A stretch of 64,000 nt of DNA, taken from Bacillus sp. DTU_2020_1000418_1_SI_GHA_SEK_038. Its GTDB lineage: Bacteria > Bacillota > Bacilli > Bacillales > Cytobacillaceae. Position numbers and translations under genes: made by a program. The notes under the pieces are model-generated. The model was not told the DNA's origin. It searched no databases and saw only the letters and a program-made list of their open reading frames with translations. The stretch covers positions 2,170,001 to 2,234,000 of the forward strand of contig NZ_CP135435.1 in assembly GCF_032341175.1 (NCBI RefSeq), read 5' to 3'. Positions within the stretch are counted from its first letter, which is position 1. Each line of letters opens with the position of its first letter. Positions 54,603 to 63,980 of the stretch are shown here, in pieces.

Positions 54603-55332
54603 AGGCGATCTTCTTCTCCAAGCTCTGTCTTAAAGTAATCAATTCTTTTTCATGGAGCATAGCAAGGTTGCGTGGTCGTTTTAGATTGACGTTTATTTCC
54701 TCAACCTCTTTATTCGCGTGCAACAATAGAATTCGGTCACTAAGAAAGCATGCTTCCTCCAAATCATGGGTGATAAACAATACGGTTTTGTTTAATTCCT
54801 GCCAAAATGAAAGCAGCCATGCCTGCATTTCTTTTTTCGTTAATGCATCGAGTGCGCCAAATGGTTCATCAAGCAATAACAATTCCTTGCCTGTTAGCAA
54901 CGCGCGAAGAAAAGAAACTCTTTGTCTCATCCCTCCTGATAGTTGTTTTGGAAATGAATTCTCGTATTCTAGTAAACCTATTCGATGAAGCCACTCTCTT
55001 GCTCTGTCCTTTGTAAGCCCATTTCTCTTCTGAATTTCGGCTGAAATCATAATATTTTCTATTATTGTTCGCCAAGGGAGGAGCAAGTCACGCTGGGGCA
55101 TATAGCCAACATCCCCAAGCGTGATTGCTTTTCCGTTCAAAAGAACTTCTCCGCTATCCTGTTTTAGAAGACCAGTAATTAATTTTAAGATAGTCGTTTT
55201 ACCTGTTCCGCTTCTTCCAATCAAAGAGACAAACTCGCCATTACTTACTGTAAAGCTTAGATTGGATAATATTTTGTTTTCTGGTTTTCTATCTTTAAAG
55301 GCATATGATACATTTTTTAATTCTAGTGTCAT
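54589..55332 (-). CDS. thiZ: ThiZ, ABC ATPase for thiamine pyrimidine precursor
   Basis: A 247-aa ATPase. Walker A GRSGTGKTT (about 38-46), Q-loop MPQRDLLLPW, signature LSGGMRQR, Walker B LLLLDEPFGALDA. Forms a transporter with ThiX and ThiY. Confidence 0.88.
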   Translation of the reverse strand: MTLELKNVSYAFKDRKPENKILSNLSFTVSNGEFVSLIGRSGTGKTTILKLITGLLKQDSGEVLLNGKAITLGDVGYMPQRDLLLPWRTIIENIMISAEIQKRNGLTKDRAREWLHRIGLLEYENSFPKQLSGGMRQRVSFLRALLTGKELLLLDEPFGALDALTKKEMQAWLLSFWQELNKTVLFITHDLEEACFLSDRILLLHANKEVEEINVNLKRPRNLAMLHEKELITLRQSLEKKIAYEKI

Positions 55333-55351
55333 TTTTCCACCGTCTTATTTG

Positions 55352-56041
55352 TTAAATTGGCCAGTCCTGTTTGTAATAGTTCATATCCCAAAATAAATAC
55401 TCGTATTTCGAAGTCATTTGGAAATGCTCTTCTAGGACAGCGAGTTCCCGCTCTGGCTTCCCTTCTGCCAGTTCATCCATTAGTTCAATCAACCATTTTG
55501 CACCATTGCCAAATGTTTCAGAATCATAAGTTTCAATCCATTTCGCATATCGGTTGGAGGATAACTTGTCACCGTATTGTTTTCTTAATAACTTTCCAAT
55601 CTCCCAATAATCCCATGCACAAGGAAGCAAACAGGAAACCACTTCGGATAAACTGCCATTTTGAGCGACATGTAACATATACCTCGTATACGCCAAATTG
55701 ACAGGTGTAGGTTTAGTTGCCTCCAATTCTTCACGAGAAATACCAAATTCTGCTGCAAATTGCCTATGCAATTCCATTTCAAAATGCAAGGTTTCATGCA
55801 GGATTTTGGCAAACTTCCCCATTGTGTCGAGATCCTGCGCCTTCATCACACCTACTGCAAACAGTTTCGAATAATCAATTAAATACACATAGTCTTGCTT
55901 CATATAATGAATAAACTTCTTTTCATCTAAAATGCCCTTTCCCAGCTCTTGGACAAAAGGATGATTGTGGTTTTTCTCCCAAATTGGCTGTACATTTTCA
56001 AATAATCTTTCAGAAAACTTTTTTGTTTTAACCGTTTCCAT
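55352..56041 (-). CDS. tenA: Aminopyrimidine aminohydrolase / thiaminase II TenA
   Basis: A 229-aa helical protein. The family segments FVQELGKGILDEKKFIHYMKQDYVYLIDY and SCLLPCAWDYWEIG (Cys nucleophile region) are present. TenA hydrolyses aminopyrimidine products of thiamine degradation to HMP, which ThiD and ThiE then use. The start at 56041 has GGAGGAG. First gene after the TPP riboswitch. Confidence 0.9.
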   Translation of the reverse strand: METVKTKKFSERLFENVQPIWEKNHNHPFVQELGKGILDEKKFIHYMKQDYVYLIDYSKLFAVGVMKAQDLDTMGKFAKILHETLHFEMELHRQFAAEFGISREELEATKPTPVNLAYTRYMLHVAQNGSLSEVVSCLLPCAWDYWEIGKLLRKQYGDKLSSNRYAKWIETYDSETFGNGAKWLIELMDELAEGKPERELAVLEEHFQMTSKYEYLFWDMNYYKQDWPI

Positions 56042-56099
56042 TGTGTTCTCCTCCTGAAAATTTATATTTATTTTGTGTTGCATAACACACGAAAAAGAT

Positions 56100-56130
56100 A
56101 AAAAAACCGCCTTCCATTTGGAAAGCGGTT
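56100..56130 (-). terminator. Riboswitch-controlled terminator upstream of tenA
   Basis: On the minus strand AACCGCTTTCC, a 4-base loop and GGAAGGCGGTT lead into seven T residues. It lies after the riboswitch aptamer and before tenA, so ligand binding should favour premature termination. Confidence 0.85.
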
Positions 56131-56159
56131 AAGTCAATACGCAGAAAATATACGTAATC

Positions 56160-56240
56160 GTTAACTACTTCCCTACGCTAGTATGATCTAGATCAGGTTC
56201 AAAGGGTTCATCTCAGCCAAAAAGGCGCCCCTAGTAGAAT
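56160..56240 (-). ncRNA. TPP riboswitch (THI element)
   Basis: On the minus strand the consensus pieces are in order: TAGGGGCGCC, GGCTGAGATGA, ACCCTTTGAACCTGATC and TAGCGTAGGGAA, the core of the THI box. It senses thiamine pyrophosphate and, through the terminator just downstream, controls the eight-gene thi operon. Confidence 0.95.
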
Positions 56241-56308
56241 TAAATAATATTTATAAGATTCATTCATAAGGATAGCATGAATAATAATTAATGCAAGTAA
56301 AATAATTC

Positions 56309-56336
56309 AAAAAAAGAACTGCCTGAGAGCAGTTCC
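56309..56336 (-). terminator. Terminator of the branched-chain aminotransferase gene
   Basis: On the minus strand GAACTGC pairs with GCAGTTC around a 6-base loop, then T residues, at the end of the aminotransferase gene. Confidence 0.75.
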
Positions 56337-57407
56337 TTATACTTCAACACTCCATCCAAACGGATCTTCAAGAGTTCCATTTTGAATGCCAGTTAAAGTT
56401 TCATATAATTTTTTCGCTAATGGACCAGTTTCGCCATTGTTTACAATTAGTTTTTCATTTTTCCAAGAAAATTCGCCAATTGGTGAAATAACAGCAGCTG
56501 TTCCCGTGCCAAATGCTTCCTCTAATTTTCCGTCTAAGCTTGCTTGATAGACTTCATCCATAGAAATCTTACGTTCAACAATAGGTAAGTTCCAATGCTT
56601 CAAAAGTTGAATAATGGAATCACGAGTAACCCCTTGTAAAATACTGCCATTCAATTCAGGGGTAATAATTTCGCCATTAATCTTAAAGAAGACATTCATA
56701 CTGCCAACCTCTTCAATGTACTTCTGTTCTTTTCCATCGAGCCATAATACTTGGGAATAGCCTTCTTTGCCTGAAATCTCTTGTGCTTTCAAGCTGCCTG
56801 CATAATTTCCTGCCGTTTTTGCATCACCAGTGCCGCCTTTAACTGCACGTACAAATTCGGTTTCTACTGCAATTTTTACTGGGTTAATTCCTTCTTTATA
56901 ATAAGCTCCCACTGGAGAAAGAATAATAATAAATTGATAGCTTAAAGAGGCTGATACGCCTAAATGCACTTCAGTAGAAATAATGAACGGACGAATATAT
57001 AAAGATGTTCCTTCAAGATTAGGGATCCAGTCTCTGTCTACTCTAATTAGCTCTTTTAATGCTTCTAATGCAAGCTCTTCATCCAGTTCAGGCATGCACA
57101 AGCGAGCGCTTGATCGATTTAACCGTTCAAAATTTTTATTCGGCCTAAATAAAAAAACTTTTTCATCCTTCGTTAAATAGGCTTTTAACCCTTCAAATAC
57201 AGTCTGTCCATAATGAAAAATTGTGGCTGCAGGGTCTAAAGTAATAGGTTGATATGGAACAATCCTTGGATCATGCCAGCCTTTCCCTTCCGTATAGTCC
57301 ATAATAAACATATGATCTGTGAAGGTTCTTCCGAATTCAAGCTTGTCAAACGCTGGCTTTTCTTTTCTAGTTGCCGCTAAGTTAATTTCAATTTGATGGT
57401 CTTTCAT
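56337..57407 (-). CDS. ilvE: Branched-chain amino acid aminotransferase
   Basis: A 356-aa class IV PLP aminotransferase. The PLP lysine lies in GGTGDAKTAGNYAGSL (about 191-206). Other family segments are FHYGQTVFEGLKAY, RPFIISTE and GSILQGVTRDSII. It makes or degrades Val, Leu and Ile. It corresponds to the YbgE/YwaA form of Bacillus. It stands alone; a CodY-like box is 97 bases upstream. Confidence 0.9.
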   Translation of the reverse strand: MKDHQIEINLAATRKEKPAFDKLEFGRTFTDHMFIMDYTEGKGWHDPRIVPYQPITLDPAATIFHYGQTVFEGLKAYLTKDEKVFLFRPNKNFERLNRSSARLCMPELDEELALEALKELIRVDRDWIPNLEGTSLYIRPFIISTEVHLGVSASLSYQFIIILSPVGAYYKEGINPVKIAVETEFVRAVKGGTGDAKTAGNYAGSLKAQEISGKEGYSQVLWLDGKEQKYIEEVGSMNVFFKINGEIITPELNGSILQGVTRDSIIQLLKHWNLPIVERKISMDEVYQASLDGKLEEAFGTGTAAVISPIGEFSWKNEKLIVNNGETGPLAKKLYETLTGIQNGTLEDPFGWSVEV

Positions 57408-57503
57408 CCTTCAATTCCCTGCCTTTTTGTATGCTGTGTCACTTTAATGATTGGTCCAATCACTGAAATATTCTTTAGATTACCACTAAAGAGAAGTAAA
57501 TAT

Positions 57504-57518
57504 TATTTTCAAATAATT
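57504..57518 (-). promoter_or_regulatory. Candidate CodY box
   Basis: TATTTTCAAATAATT fits AATTTTCWGAAAATT with three mismatches, 97 bases before the aminotransferase start. CodY control of branched-chain aminotransferase is known in B. subtilis. AT-rich DNA gives chance matches, so confidence is moderate. Confidence 0.35.
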
Positions 57519-57608
57519 TCTAATAGTTGTGATTGTAATTATAATTATCCGACAACTTATAGTCGTTTGTCGAGTAGTTTTTACAAATTTTTAAAAAAAT
57601 TTTAACAA

Positions 57609-58208
57609 TCATTTAAACCAGCCTTTTTCTTTCGACTGAGTAATGGCTTCGATTCTGTTTTTAACCTCAAGCTTATCTAGAATTTGTGAGATATAATTTC
57701 TTACAGTCCCTGTTTTAATACTTAATTCATCAGCAATTTCTTTTGTGTTTTTTCCATCAGCCACAAGCTCAAGCACAGCTTTTTCCCGTTCTGTTAAAGG
57801 ATTTTCTTCGTTATACACATCGTCCATTAATTCTGGCGCATAAATTCTTCTTCCCGCCATCACTGTTCTGATTGAGTTTGCCAGATCTTCACTTGGACTA
57901 TCCTTTAATAAATACCCCCGTACACCAGCCTTCAATGCTCTTTGAAAATAACCCGTTCTTGCGAAAGTAGTCAGGATGATGACCTTGCAATCCAATTCTT
58001 TTAATTCTTCCGCAGCTTCAAGTCCGCTTTTTTCCGGCATTTCGATATCCATCATACAGACGTCTGGCTTATAGTGTTTTACGAGGGCAATAGCTTCTTC
58101 TCCATTGCTCGCTTTTCCGACTACTTCCATATCATCTTCCAAATTGAGCAGTGAACCTAATGCGCCTAACATCATGCGCTGATCCTCTGCAATGACAATC
58201 CGAATCAT
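57609..58208 (-). CDS. desR: Cold-shock response regulator DesR
   Basis: A 199-aa NarL/FixJ-type regulator, nearly colinear with B. subtilis DesR. Receiver residues D9 and the phosphorylation site D54 (VCMMDIEMP) are present, and the LuxR-type HTH is GKNTKEIADELSIKTGTVRNYI (about 151-172). Phosphorylated DesR switches on des when membranes stiffen. Next to desK (11-bp gap), it forms the two-component pair. Confidence 0.93.
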   Translation of the reverse strand: MIRIVIAEDQRMMLGALGSLLNLEDDMEVVGKASNGEEAIALVKHYKPDVCMMDIEMPEKSGLEAAEELKELDCKVIILTTFARTGYFQRALKAGVRGYLLKDSPSEDLANSIRTVMAGRRIYAPELMDDVYNEENPLTEREKAVLELVADGKNTKEIADELSIKTGTVRNYISQILDKLEVKNRIEAITQSKEKGWFK

Positions 58209-58219
58209 GACCGCTCCTC

Positions 58220-59341
58220 CTAATCTGTCTGCTTAATAACACTTGGAACTTTCATGATAATGGCAGTCCCATCTTGTTCAATGATTTCTAATGTGCCGTT
58301 GACAAATTCCAGCCGTTCCTTAATTCCAAGTAATCCGTGCCCTTTTAATGAGTCATAATCTCTTCCAATACCAATTCCGTTATCTTTAATTTTTATACAA
58401 ATCTCATTCGCCGTTTGCTCAATCGTGATTTCGCATTCAGTAGCCTTACTATGTTTTACAACATTTGTTACTGCTTCCTTCATACACATGCTGAGAATAT
58501 TTTCAAGAAAGATGGATACATTTGAAAGCTTTAGTTCATTGCTGCAAATGAATTTGATTTGTGCTGCATCTAGGAGCTGCTTTATTAGGACGAGCTCCTC
58601 TTTTATCCGTATTCCTCTCATTTGAGAAACCATTTTCCTTACTTCATTTAAAGCTGTTCTCGCTGTTTGCTGAACATCCTTCATTTCATTTCGTGACTGT
58701 TCTGGATCTTTATAAACTAGTCTTCTAGCTAAATCACTTTTTAAACCAATGAGTGAAAGCTTTTGCCCTAGAGTATCATGTAAATCACGGGCAATTCGCT
58801 GACGCTCTTCCTGTTTCACCAGGTCTGCGATTCTCTTATTGGCATATTCAAGCTGCTCTTCAAGCTTCTCTTGTTTTTTCTTATTATACAAATTGAATGG
58901 AAGAAGAATGACACTAATCCAAATAATAATGATAAATGGCAATTGACTTAAAAAAAGCTCATCCCTCAGGATAAAGTTATAATTAATCGAAATGGTTGTG
59001 GCTACTAAATGGATGATATAAAGCGTTAAAAATGCGATGCGATTTTTAATATTTCCATTATAGTAGGCAATATAAAAAGCAAAATAGACAAACTGAAAGT
59101 GAATAGTCATGATAATGGAGATACAAATAAGTATACAAGTCCATAAATAAACTGGCCACTTCTTAGAAATAAAAGCAAGCCGATAAGTGATAAAAAAGAG
59201 AATGGTCAAGATGATTCCAATTATGATATCGATTGTTGATGAGGATTGAAAAATAAAATAAAAAGGCAGAATACTAAAAACACTCCAAATATATGGAGCA
59301 ATTCCTGAGCTTTTTAACGTTGTTAAATACTTTTTTACCAT
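58220..59341 (-). CDS. desK: Membrane thermosensor histidine kinase DesK
   Basis: A 373-aa sensor with four or five membrane segments in the first 150 residues, a coiled linker (about 153-185), the HisKA_3 dimerisation helix with H188 (RIARDLHDTLGQK) and an HATPase_c domain (NVVKHSKATE, DNGIGIG, GHGLLGIKERLE). DesK reads membrane thickness/fluidity and acts as kinase in the cold. It is co-transcribed with desR. Confidence 0.93.
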   Translation of the reverse strand: MVKKYLTTLKSSGIAPYIWSVFSILPFYFIFQSSSTIDIIIGIILTILFFITYRLAFISKKWPVYLWTCILICISIIMTIHFQFVYFAFYIAYYNGNIKNRIAFLTLYIIHLVATTISINYNFILRDELFLSQLPFIIIIWISVILLPFNLYNKKKQEKLEEQLEYANKRIADLVKQEERQRIARDLHDTLGQKLSLIGLKSDLARRLVYKDPEQSRNEMKDVQQTARTALNEVRKMVSQMRGIRIKEELVLIKQLLDAAQIKFICSNELKLSNVSIFLENILSMCMKEAVTNVVKHSKATECEITIEQTANEICIKIKDNGIGIGRDYDSLKGHGLLGIKERLEFVNGTLEIIEQDGTAIIMKVPSVIKQTD

Positions 59342-59396
59342 ACTTGTACCCCATTTAATTAAATCATTGCTTTTATATATTCATTCTAACATAAAT

Positions 59397-59432
59397 AAGG
59401 CAAGGTTCTCATCTAAGCTGAGGCCTTGCCTT
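59397..59432 (-). terminator. Terminator between des and desK
   Basis: AAGGCAAGG (59397-59405) pairs with CCTTGCCTT (59424-59432), with an inner CTCA/TGAG pairing. The T-rich exit on the minus strand ends des, so desKR probably has its own promoter or is read through. Confidence 0.8.
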
Positions 59433-59460
59433 ATTATTATGGAAGTATGAACGAAGACGA

Positions 59461-60498
59461 TTATTTAATGATATTAAGCTGTTTCTCTCTTTCGTTTCGT
59501 TCCTTCATGTAATAAGAAGCCTCTTTATACGTAATAAACTTTTTATTAAGTTCATCCCAAAGCCTAAAACGTAAAGATTGTAAGCTTGTCTTTAATGAAA
59601 CAGTTGGAACGTTCCGTAGTGGCTCAGTATTATTATGTGCTTCTTCTAATTTATAGTTAGGCACTCTCGGGCTTAAATGGTGGACATGGTGAAATCCGAT
59701 ATTACCTGTCATCCACTGCAGTACCTTAGGAAGCTTATAAAAAGAACTTCCTTCAACCGCGGCCTTTACATACTCCCAGTGCTCATCTGCCTCAAAATAA
59801 GAATCTTCAAATGTATGCTGGACGTAAAAAAGCCATATACCTGCAGCACCGGATATTAAGAAAATTGGAGCCTGAACTAGGACAAACGCTTCCCATCCAA
59901 TTGCCCAGCACATCACACTATACAATGCGACAATCGAAATATTTGTTAAATAAGTATTTAAGCGCTCCTTCATTCTTGCACCTTTTCTGTTAAAACGATT
60001 AACAATTAGAAACTGATAAATCGGACCAAGGCCGAACATAACAAGTGGATTGCGATATAATCGATAACCTAAACGTTGCCAGAAAGATGCAGCGATATAC
60101 TCATCTACCGTAAGCATCCAAATATCTCCTACACCGCGCTTATCTAAATTACTGCTTGTGGCATGATGGACAGAGTGGTCGTGCTGCCATTGGCTGAATG
60201 GAAAAATGGTGATGACCCCTGTAATCGTGCCTACAATTTTATTAGCGGTTCGATTTTTAAAGAAAGAGTAGTGGCAGCAATCATGAAAAATAATGAAAAT
60301 CCGGACTAAGAAACCAGCAGCTACAACAGCAATTGCAAGCGTTAGTAAATAGGAAACAGATAAACTTTTATATGCAATAAACCATAATACACCAAAAGGA
60401 ATCAGAGTATTTATCATTTGCCAAACACTGGCTTTCAAATTTGCTTTTTCGTAAGGAGCCATCTGTTTTCTTAAATTAATTTGCTTTTGTTTGGTCAT
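59461..60498 (-). CDS. des: Acyl-lipid delta-5 fatty acid desaturase
   Basis: A 345-aa membrane desaturase. All three histidine boxes are present: HDCCHYS (about 92-98), HDHSVHH (about 125-131) and HHVHH (about 274-278); they bind the di-iron centre. Four membrane segments fit the family. Des puts a double bond into phospholipid acyl chains in the cold, under DesKR control, as in B. subtilis. The start has AAAGGAT upstream. Confidence 0.92.
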   Translation of the reverse strand: MTKQKQINLRKQMAPYEKANLKASVWQMINTLIPFGVLWFIAYKSLSVSYLLTLAIAVVAAGFLVRIFIIFHDCCHYSFFKNRTANKIVGTITGVITIFPFSQWQHDHSVHHATSSNLDKRGVGDIWMLTVDEYIAASFWQRLGYRLYRNPLVMFGLGPIYQFLIVNRFNRKGARMKERLNTYLTNISIVALYSVMCWAIGWEAFVLVQAPIFLISGAAGIWLFYVQHTFEDSYFEADEHWEYVKAAVEGSSFYKLPKVLQWMTGNIGFHHVHHLSPRVPNYKLEEAHNNTEPLRNVPTVSLKTSLQSLRFRLWDELNKKFITYKEASYYMKERNEREKQLNIIK

Positions 60499-60568
60499 AT
60501 TAAGTGTATCCTTTCAATCGATTTTTTCTTATTATATATAATTGGATATAGAATTATAAGGCATACGT

Positions 60569-60597
60569 GTCATGTACAAACCATGATAAATGTCATG
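60569..60597 (-). promoter_or_regulatory. Candidate DesR-binding site
   Basis: Three TCATG/CATGA half-sites: TCATG at 60570-60574, an inverted CATGA at 60582-60586, and TCATG at 60593-60597, about 70-100 bases upstream of des. Their position and palindromic layout fit a DesR operator. They also lie just upstream of the divergent 120-aa gene. Confidence 0.45.
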
Positions 60598-60629
60598 TTT
60601 GATAAATAAATGACAGAGGAGATCAAGAC

Positions 60630-60992
60630 ATGAACCCGATATTAAATAAGTTTTTACACAAAGCAAAAACAAGCTTACACTCAGCAACAGCACTTGTTAA
60701 AGAAAGGATTTATGCAGTGACTGGAACATCATCGGCAACAGTCGTGCAGCTGGCTGATTTTATTCGAAAACACCCGGAAACAAAAATAAAGAAAAAGGAG
60801 TTATTAGGAAAAATATTTTATTTTTACAAATTGGAAAAGGATGAGGTTCGGTATTCACTTGAATGCAGAAATTCGTATATCCTCCAATTGGACGTACATG
60901 CTGGAAATGAGCCTGTTGTGGCGTATCGTTCTTACAGGGATCATTATCAACTAAATACACCGATAAAGTTTCCTAAACTAACAGCAGAATAA
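60630..60992 (+). CDS. Hypothetical 120-aa protein divergent from des
   Basis: A soluble basic protein with no membrane segment. The first 40 residues form an amphipathic helix (LNKFLHKAKTSLHSATALVKERI); residues 40-120 are mixed alpha/beta (RYSLECRNSYILQLDVHAGNEPVVAYRSYRDHY). The ribosome site GAGGAGA lies ten bases before the ATG. It shares its upstream region with des and could be co-controlled by DesR. No family recognised. Confidence 0.55.
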   Translation: MNPILNKFLHKAKTSLHSATALVKERIYAVTGTSSATVVQLADFIRKHPETKIKKKELLGKIFYFYKLEKDEVRYSLECRNSYILQLDVHAGNEPVVAYRSYRDHYQLNTPIKFPKLTAE

Positions 60993-61000
60993 AAGAAAAA

Positions 61001-61024
61001 GGACCTCCAAAAATAGAGGTCCTA
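61001..61024. terminator. Bidirectional terminator
   Basis: AGGACCTC and GAGGTCCT pair around an 8-base loop, flanked by A-run and T-rich ends, between convergent genes. Confidence 0.75.
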
Positions 61025-61027
61025 ATT

Positions 61028-61945
61028 TCAAGAAAAAATACTCTTAATACTGTCGATTAGATTCTTAAAAAAGTCAGAAACGGCCTGCAGAAACCCTTTA
61101 TCACCTACAGCTTCTTCAATGCGCTGCTTAATATCCTTTGAAATATCTTCAAGCTGGGATTGGACATTGTCAAAGTTAATATTTAAACTGCGCATTTTTT
61201 CGAATAAATCAATGAGCAGCTGACGATCCTGTTCACTCAATTGAATTTCAAGTGATTTTAATTGATCAGTTATAATTTGTTCAATTTCTTCCTTCGTTGC
61301 TGGCTTTTGATTGGCTATTTCTTTTTTGATTTCTGTCAGAAGCTCAGTAATTTTATCCTGATCCATGCCTTCTTTTTTTGCTAATTGAGTAGCAAGGTTT
61401 AGCTCCTCATTGGCAACCTCAGTATGGTCGGTATTTAAACCTTCTCCATTTCCTTCATCATAGGCTTTGTATATACCGACCAATGCCGAATGTCCTGAAA
61501 CCTTCACTGGAGATGCCACTTCAACAACTGCATCCTGTATCCCTGCCGTTAAAAGAGCATTGGCATACATTTCATCCGTTACTTCTGTAATATTTTCAGG
61601 AGTAACTTGTTTGATGACAAGCCCTTCCCCCGCGTCTTTTCGAGTGATTTTTGCGGAGGAATACATATTCGCACGCTTGTCCCCTTTAATATAGGTGACC
61701 AAATCATCTCCAGTTACCGTTATTTCAGTTACTTGACTTGTGTCTTTAACGCCTAATAATTTTCGTACCTCTTCCTTTTGGGCAGAGGATAATTTCTCCC
61801 CATATACAACAATTGGGAGTCCGAATTTCTCATTAATGCTTTCCTCGTTATTGTTCCCATTAGCCGCGAGCGCATTTGTACCGAGATTGGCTGCAAATAA
61901 AAAAACGAATCCAATCATCATCCATTTCGTTAAATTCTTTAACAT
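61028..61945 (-). CDS. DUF1002 secreted protein (YpuA-like)
   Basis: A 305-aa protein. A signal peptide spans about residues 1-28 (WMMIGFVFLFAANLGTNALA). The DUF1002 part (about 45-240) has VVYGEKLSSAQKEEVRKLLG, VTGDDLVTYI and NALLTAGIQDAVVEVASPVKVSGHSALVGIYKAYDE. The end is a long amphipathic helix pair. I chose the start at 61945 because GGAGAG precedes it. Role unknown; related to B. subtilis YpuA. Confidence 0.8.
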   Translation of the reverse strand: MLKNLTKWMMIGFVFLFAANLGTNALAANGNNNEESINEKFGLPIVVYGEKLSSAQKEEVRKLLGVKDTSQVTEITVTGDDLVTYIKGDKRANMYSSAKITRKDAGEGLVIKQVTPENITEVTDEMYANALLTAGIQDAVVEVASPVKVSGHSALVGIYKAYDEGNGEGLNTDHTEVANEELNLATQLAKKEGMDQDKITELLTEIKKEIANQKPATKEEIEQIITDQLKSLEIQLSEQDRQLLIDLFEKMRSLNINFDNVQSQLEDISKDIKQRIEEAVGDKGFLQAVSDFFKNLIDSIKSIFS

Positions 61946-62064
61946 GTATACACTCTCCATTATTTTTGAATTACTCTAGTAATCTATAAGCTATACGATT
62001 ATTTCATTACTATATGTATAGCGTTGCAAAAATTTTACCACAATTAATGAAAAAGGTCTTGTTC

Positions 62065-62655
62065 TCACTTATTACCCTTTTCTTCTACTGCCCAAATAAG
62101 CTTAATTAAGAATAAGTACACTAGCTTGCATGCCTCACTAATAGTCATTTCTTCATGAAATCCATTAACACCATTAAGAGCAAAATTGAACTCCCATAAT
62201 CCGTCTGCTTGTGAAAACAATAAACTAAATTTTGCCTCTCCTGCTAATTCATTCGTTAAAAAACTCTTAATTGTCTTTTCATGCTTTTTTTGCAGTTTTA
62301 AACCTAACATTGCTTCATATGTACCAAATACATCATCCACTTCTAAACATAAAGAATCTGTGCTAACAATATCAAATCGGCTAGCTTCAATGTAAATAAA
62401 TTCATTCTTATGTGTATTTAAATAGTTTATTGGCTGATTCAAAAATTCTGCAGATTCTTCAGCAAGTAGTTCCTCTGTTTCCTTGTTACTGCGTTCAATA
62501 TATGCATCGTTGAATAGTGAAGCATCATTTTTTTCTGTAACAATCATTTCTTCAGTAATCAGTTGCTGTTTCTTGGCATAGTTTATTTCTTCCTTAGATA
62601 AGACTATATTTGGCTGTTCGTTTAACATAAATTCTTTGAATTTTGACTTTAGCAT
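62065..62655 (-). CDS. Hypothetical 196-aa protein
   Basis: A soluble, acidic protein. Residues 85-190 hold a compact alpha/beta domain (CLEVDDVFGTYEAMLGLKLQK, GEAKFSLLFSQADGLWEFNFALNGV). The ATG at 62655 has AAAGGAG nine bases before it, inside the end of the helicase gene; a GTG two codons earlier overlaps the helicase stop. Not recognised. Co-transcription with the helicase suggests an RNA-related or cold-response role, by context only. Confidence 0.55.
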   Translation of the reverse strand: MLKSKFKEFMLNEQPNIVLSKEEINYAKKQQLITEEMIVTEKNDASLFNDAYIERSNKETEELLAEESAEFLNQPINYLNTHKNEFIYIEASRFDIVSTDSLCLEVDDVFGTYEAMLGLKLQKKHEKTIKSFLTNELAGEAKFSLLFSQADGLWEFNFALNGVNGFHEEMTISEACKLVYLFLIKLIWAVEEKGNK

Positions 62656-62657
62656 GT

Positions 62658-63980
62658 TCACGGTCTCCTTTGTTTCATAGTTGGACGTTTCTTTTTGGAA
62701 GGCTTCCCTTTGAATGGTTTTGGCTCCATTATTGCTTTGAAATTGTGTTTTTTTGATTTTGTGGATTGTTTTGATTCACGATCATTTTGTTTTTTTCTTG
62801 GCTTTCCCGAGTTATTTCTATCCTGAATTGTTTTCGAACGATTTTTATCCTCATCCTTTTTATCCGTATTTCCTATATTTTGTTTTTTAATTGTAATGTT
62901 AAGCTCTTTTTCAATGAGATCAAGAGTTCCTCTGTCTGCAGATGAGTATAGCGTAATCGCCAAGCCATTCATACCTGCTCTGCCAGTCCGGCCAATACGG
63001 TGAACATAACTTTCGGAATCCTGAGGAATATCATAATTAAATACATGGGTTACACCATCAACATCTAGTCCACGTGCTGCGACATCCGTTGCGATGAGGA
63101 ACTGAGTTTTAGCATCCCTAAAGCGTTTCATAGCTTGCTCCCGCTTTGCTTGTGATATATCGCCATGCAGTTCGTCACAGTTATACCCTTTTGATTTGAG
63201 CACTTCGAATAGCTTGCTGACCCTTCTTTTCGTTCGGCAAAAAATAACGGCTAAGTATGGCCGATGAGTTTCGATTAGTTGAATAAGCGTTCCTTGTTTC
63301 GCGCGGTCAGTTGTGTGAATGGCCACTTGATTAATATTTTTCGCTGGTCCTTGTCTTTTCTCTACTTGTATGTACTTTGGATCCCTCATATACTTTTTAG
63401 CAAGCTTCCTAATTTCTGCTGGTACGGTCGCAGAGAATAACATTGTTTGACGTTTAGCAGAGGTTTCCTTAATAATGTCTTCCACTTCTTTTAGAAACCC
63501 GATATGAAGCATTTGATCAGCTTCATCGAGAACGAGATAAGAAACATTAGATAATTGCACGGTATCCCTACTAATATGGTCTAATAAGCGCCCTGGTGTA
63601 CCAACAACAATTTGAACATTTTTCTTAAGTTTTTTCAGCTGTTTGTCCACATCTTGCCCGCCGTAAACCGCTAATACCTCTACTCCATCTATTTTTGAAA
63701 TTAATTTTTCAATTTCATCTGTAATTTGCAGTGCCAATTCCCTTGTGGGTGTAACAATTAATGCTTGAATAGTTGAGGAGTATGGTTCAATCTTTTCAAT
63801 GATTGGCAATATAAAGGCAAGCGTTTTCCCCGATCCCGTTTCGGACTGAGCAATGATATCGTTTCCTTCTAATGCAAAAGGAATCGCTTGTTCTTGTATA
63901 AGTGTTGGATTAGTGATGCCGTAATGTTGTAATGATTCGATTAAATCATTCGAAATACCTAATGACATAAATTTAGGCAA
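62658..63980 (-). CDS. DEAD-box RNA helicase
   Basis: A 440-aa ATP-dependent RNA helicase. Q motif [32 protein letters not shown] opening, motif I SETGSGKT (about 46-53), Ia [50 protein letters not shown]. The C-terminal 70 residues are a Lys/Arg-rich tail that binds RNA. It is of the CshA/CshE kind, which helps RNA decay, ribosome assembly and cold growth. The TTG start follows TAGGGA; the upstream region is cut by the window edge. Confidence 0.9.
   Translation of the reverse strand: MPKFMSLGISNDLIESLQHYGITNPTLIQEQAIPFALEGNDIIAQSETGSGKTLAFILPIIEKIEPYSSTIQALIVTPTRELALQITDEIEKLISKIDGVEVLAVYGGQDVDKQLKKLKKNVQIVVGTPGRLLDHISRDTVQLSNVSYLVLDEADQMLHIGFLKEVEDIIKETSAKRQTMLFSATVPAEIRKLAKKYMRDPKYIQVEKRQGPAKNINQVAIHTTDRAKQGTLIQLIETHRPYLAVIFCRTKRRVSKLFEVLKSKGYNCDELHGDISQAKREQAMKRFRDAKTQFLIATDVAARGLDVDGVTHVFNYDIPQDSESYVHRIGRTGRAGMNGLAITLYSSADRGTLDLIEKELNITIKKQNIGNTDKKDEDKNRSKTIQDRNNSGKPRKKQNDRESKQSTKSKKHNFKAIMEPKPFKGKPSKKKRPTMKQRRP

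Noticed and set aside
57550..57573. CGACAAC/GTTTGTCG inverted repeat downstream of desR
   Set aside because: It might end desR transcription, but it has no T-run and lies 36 bases past the stop; too weak to annotate.
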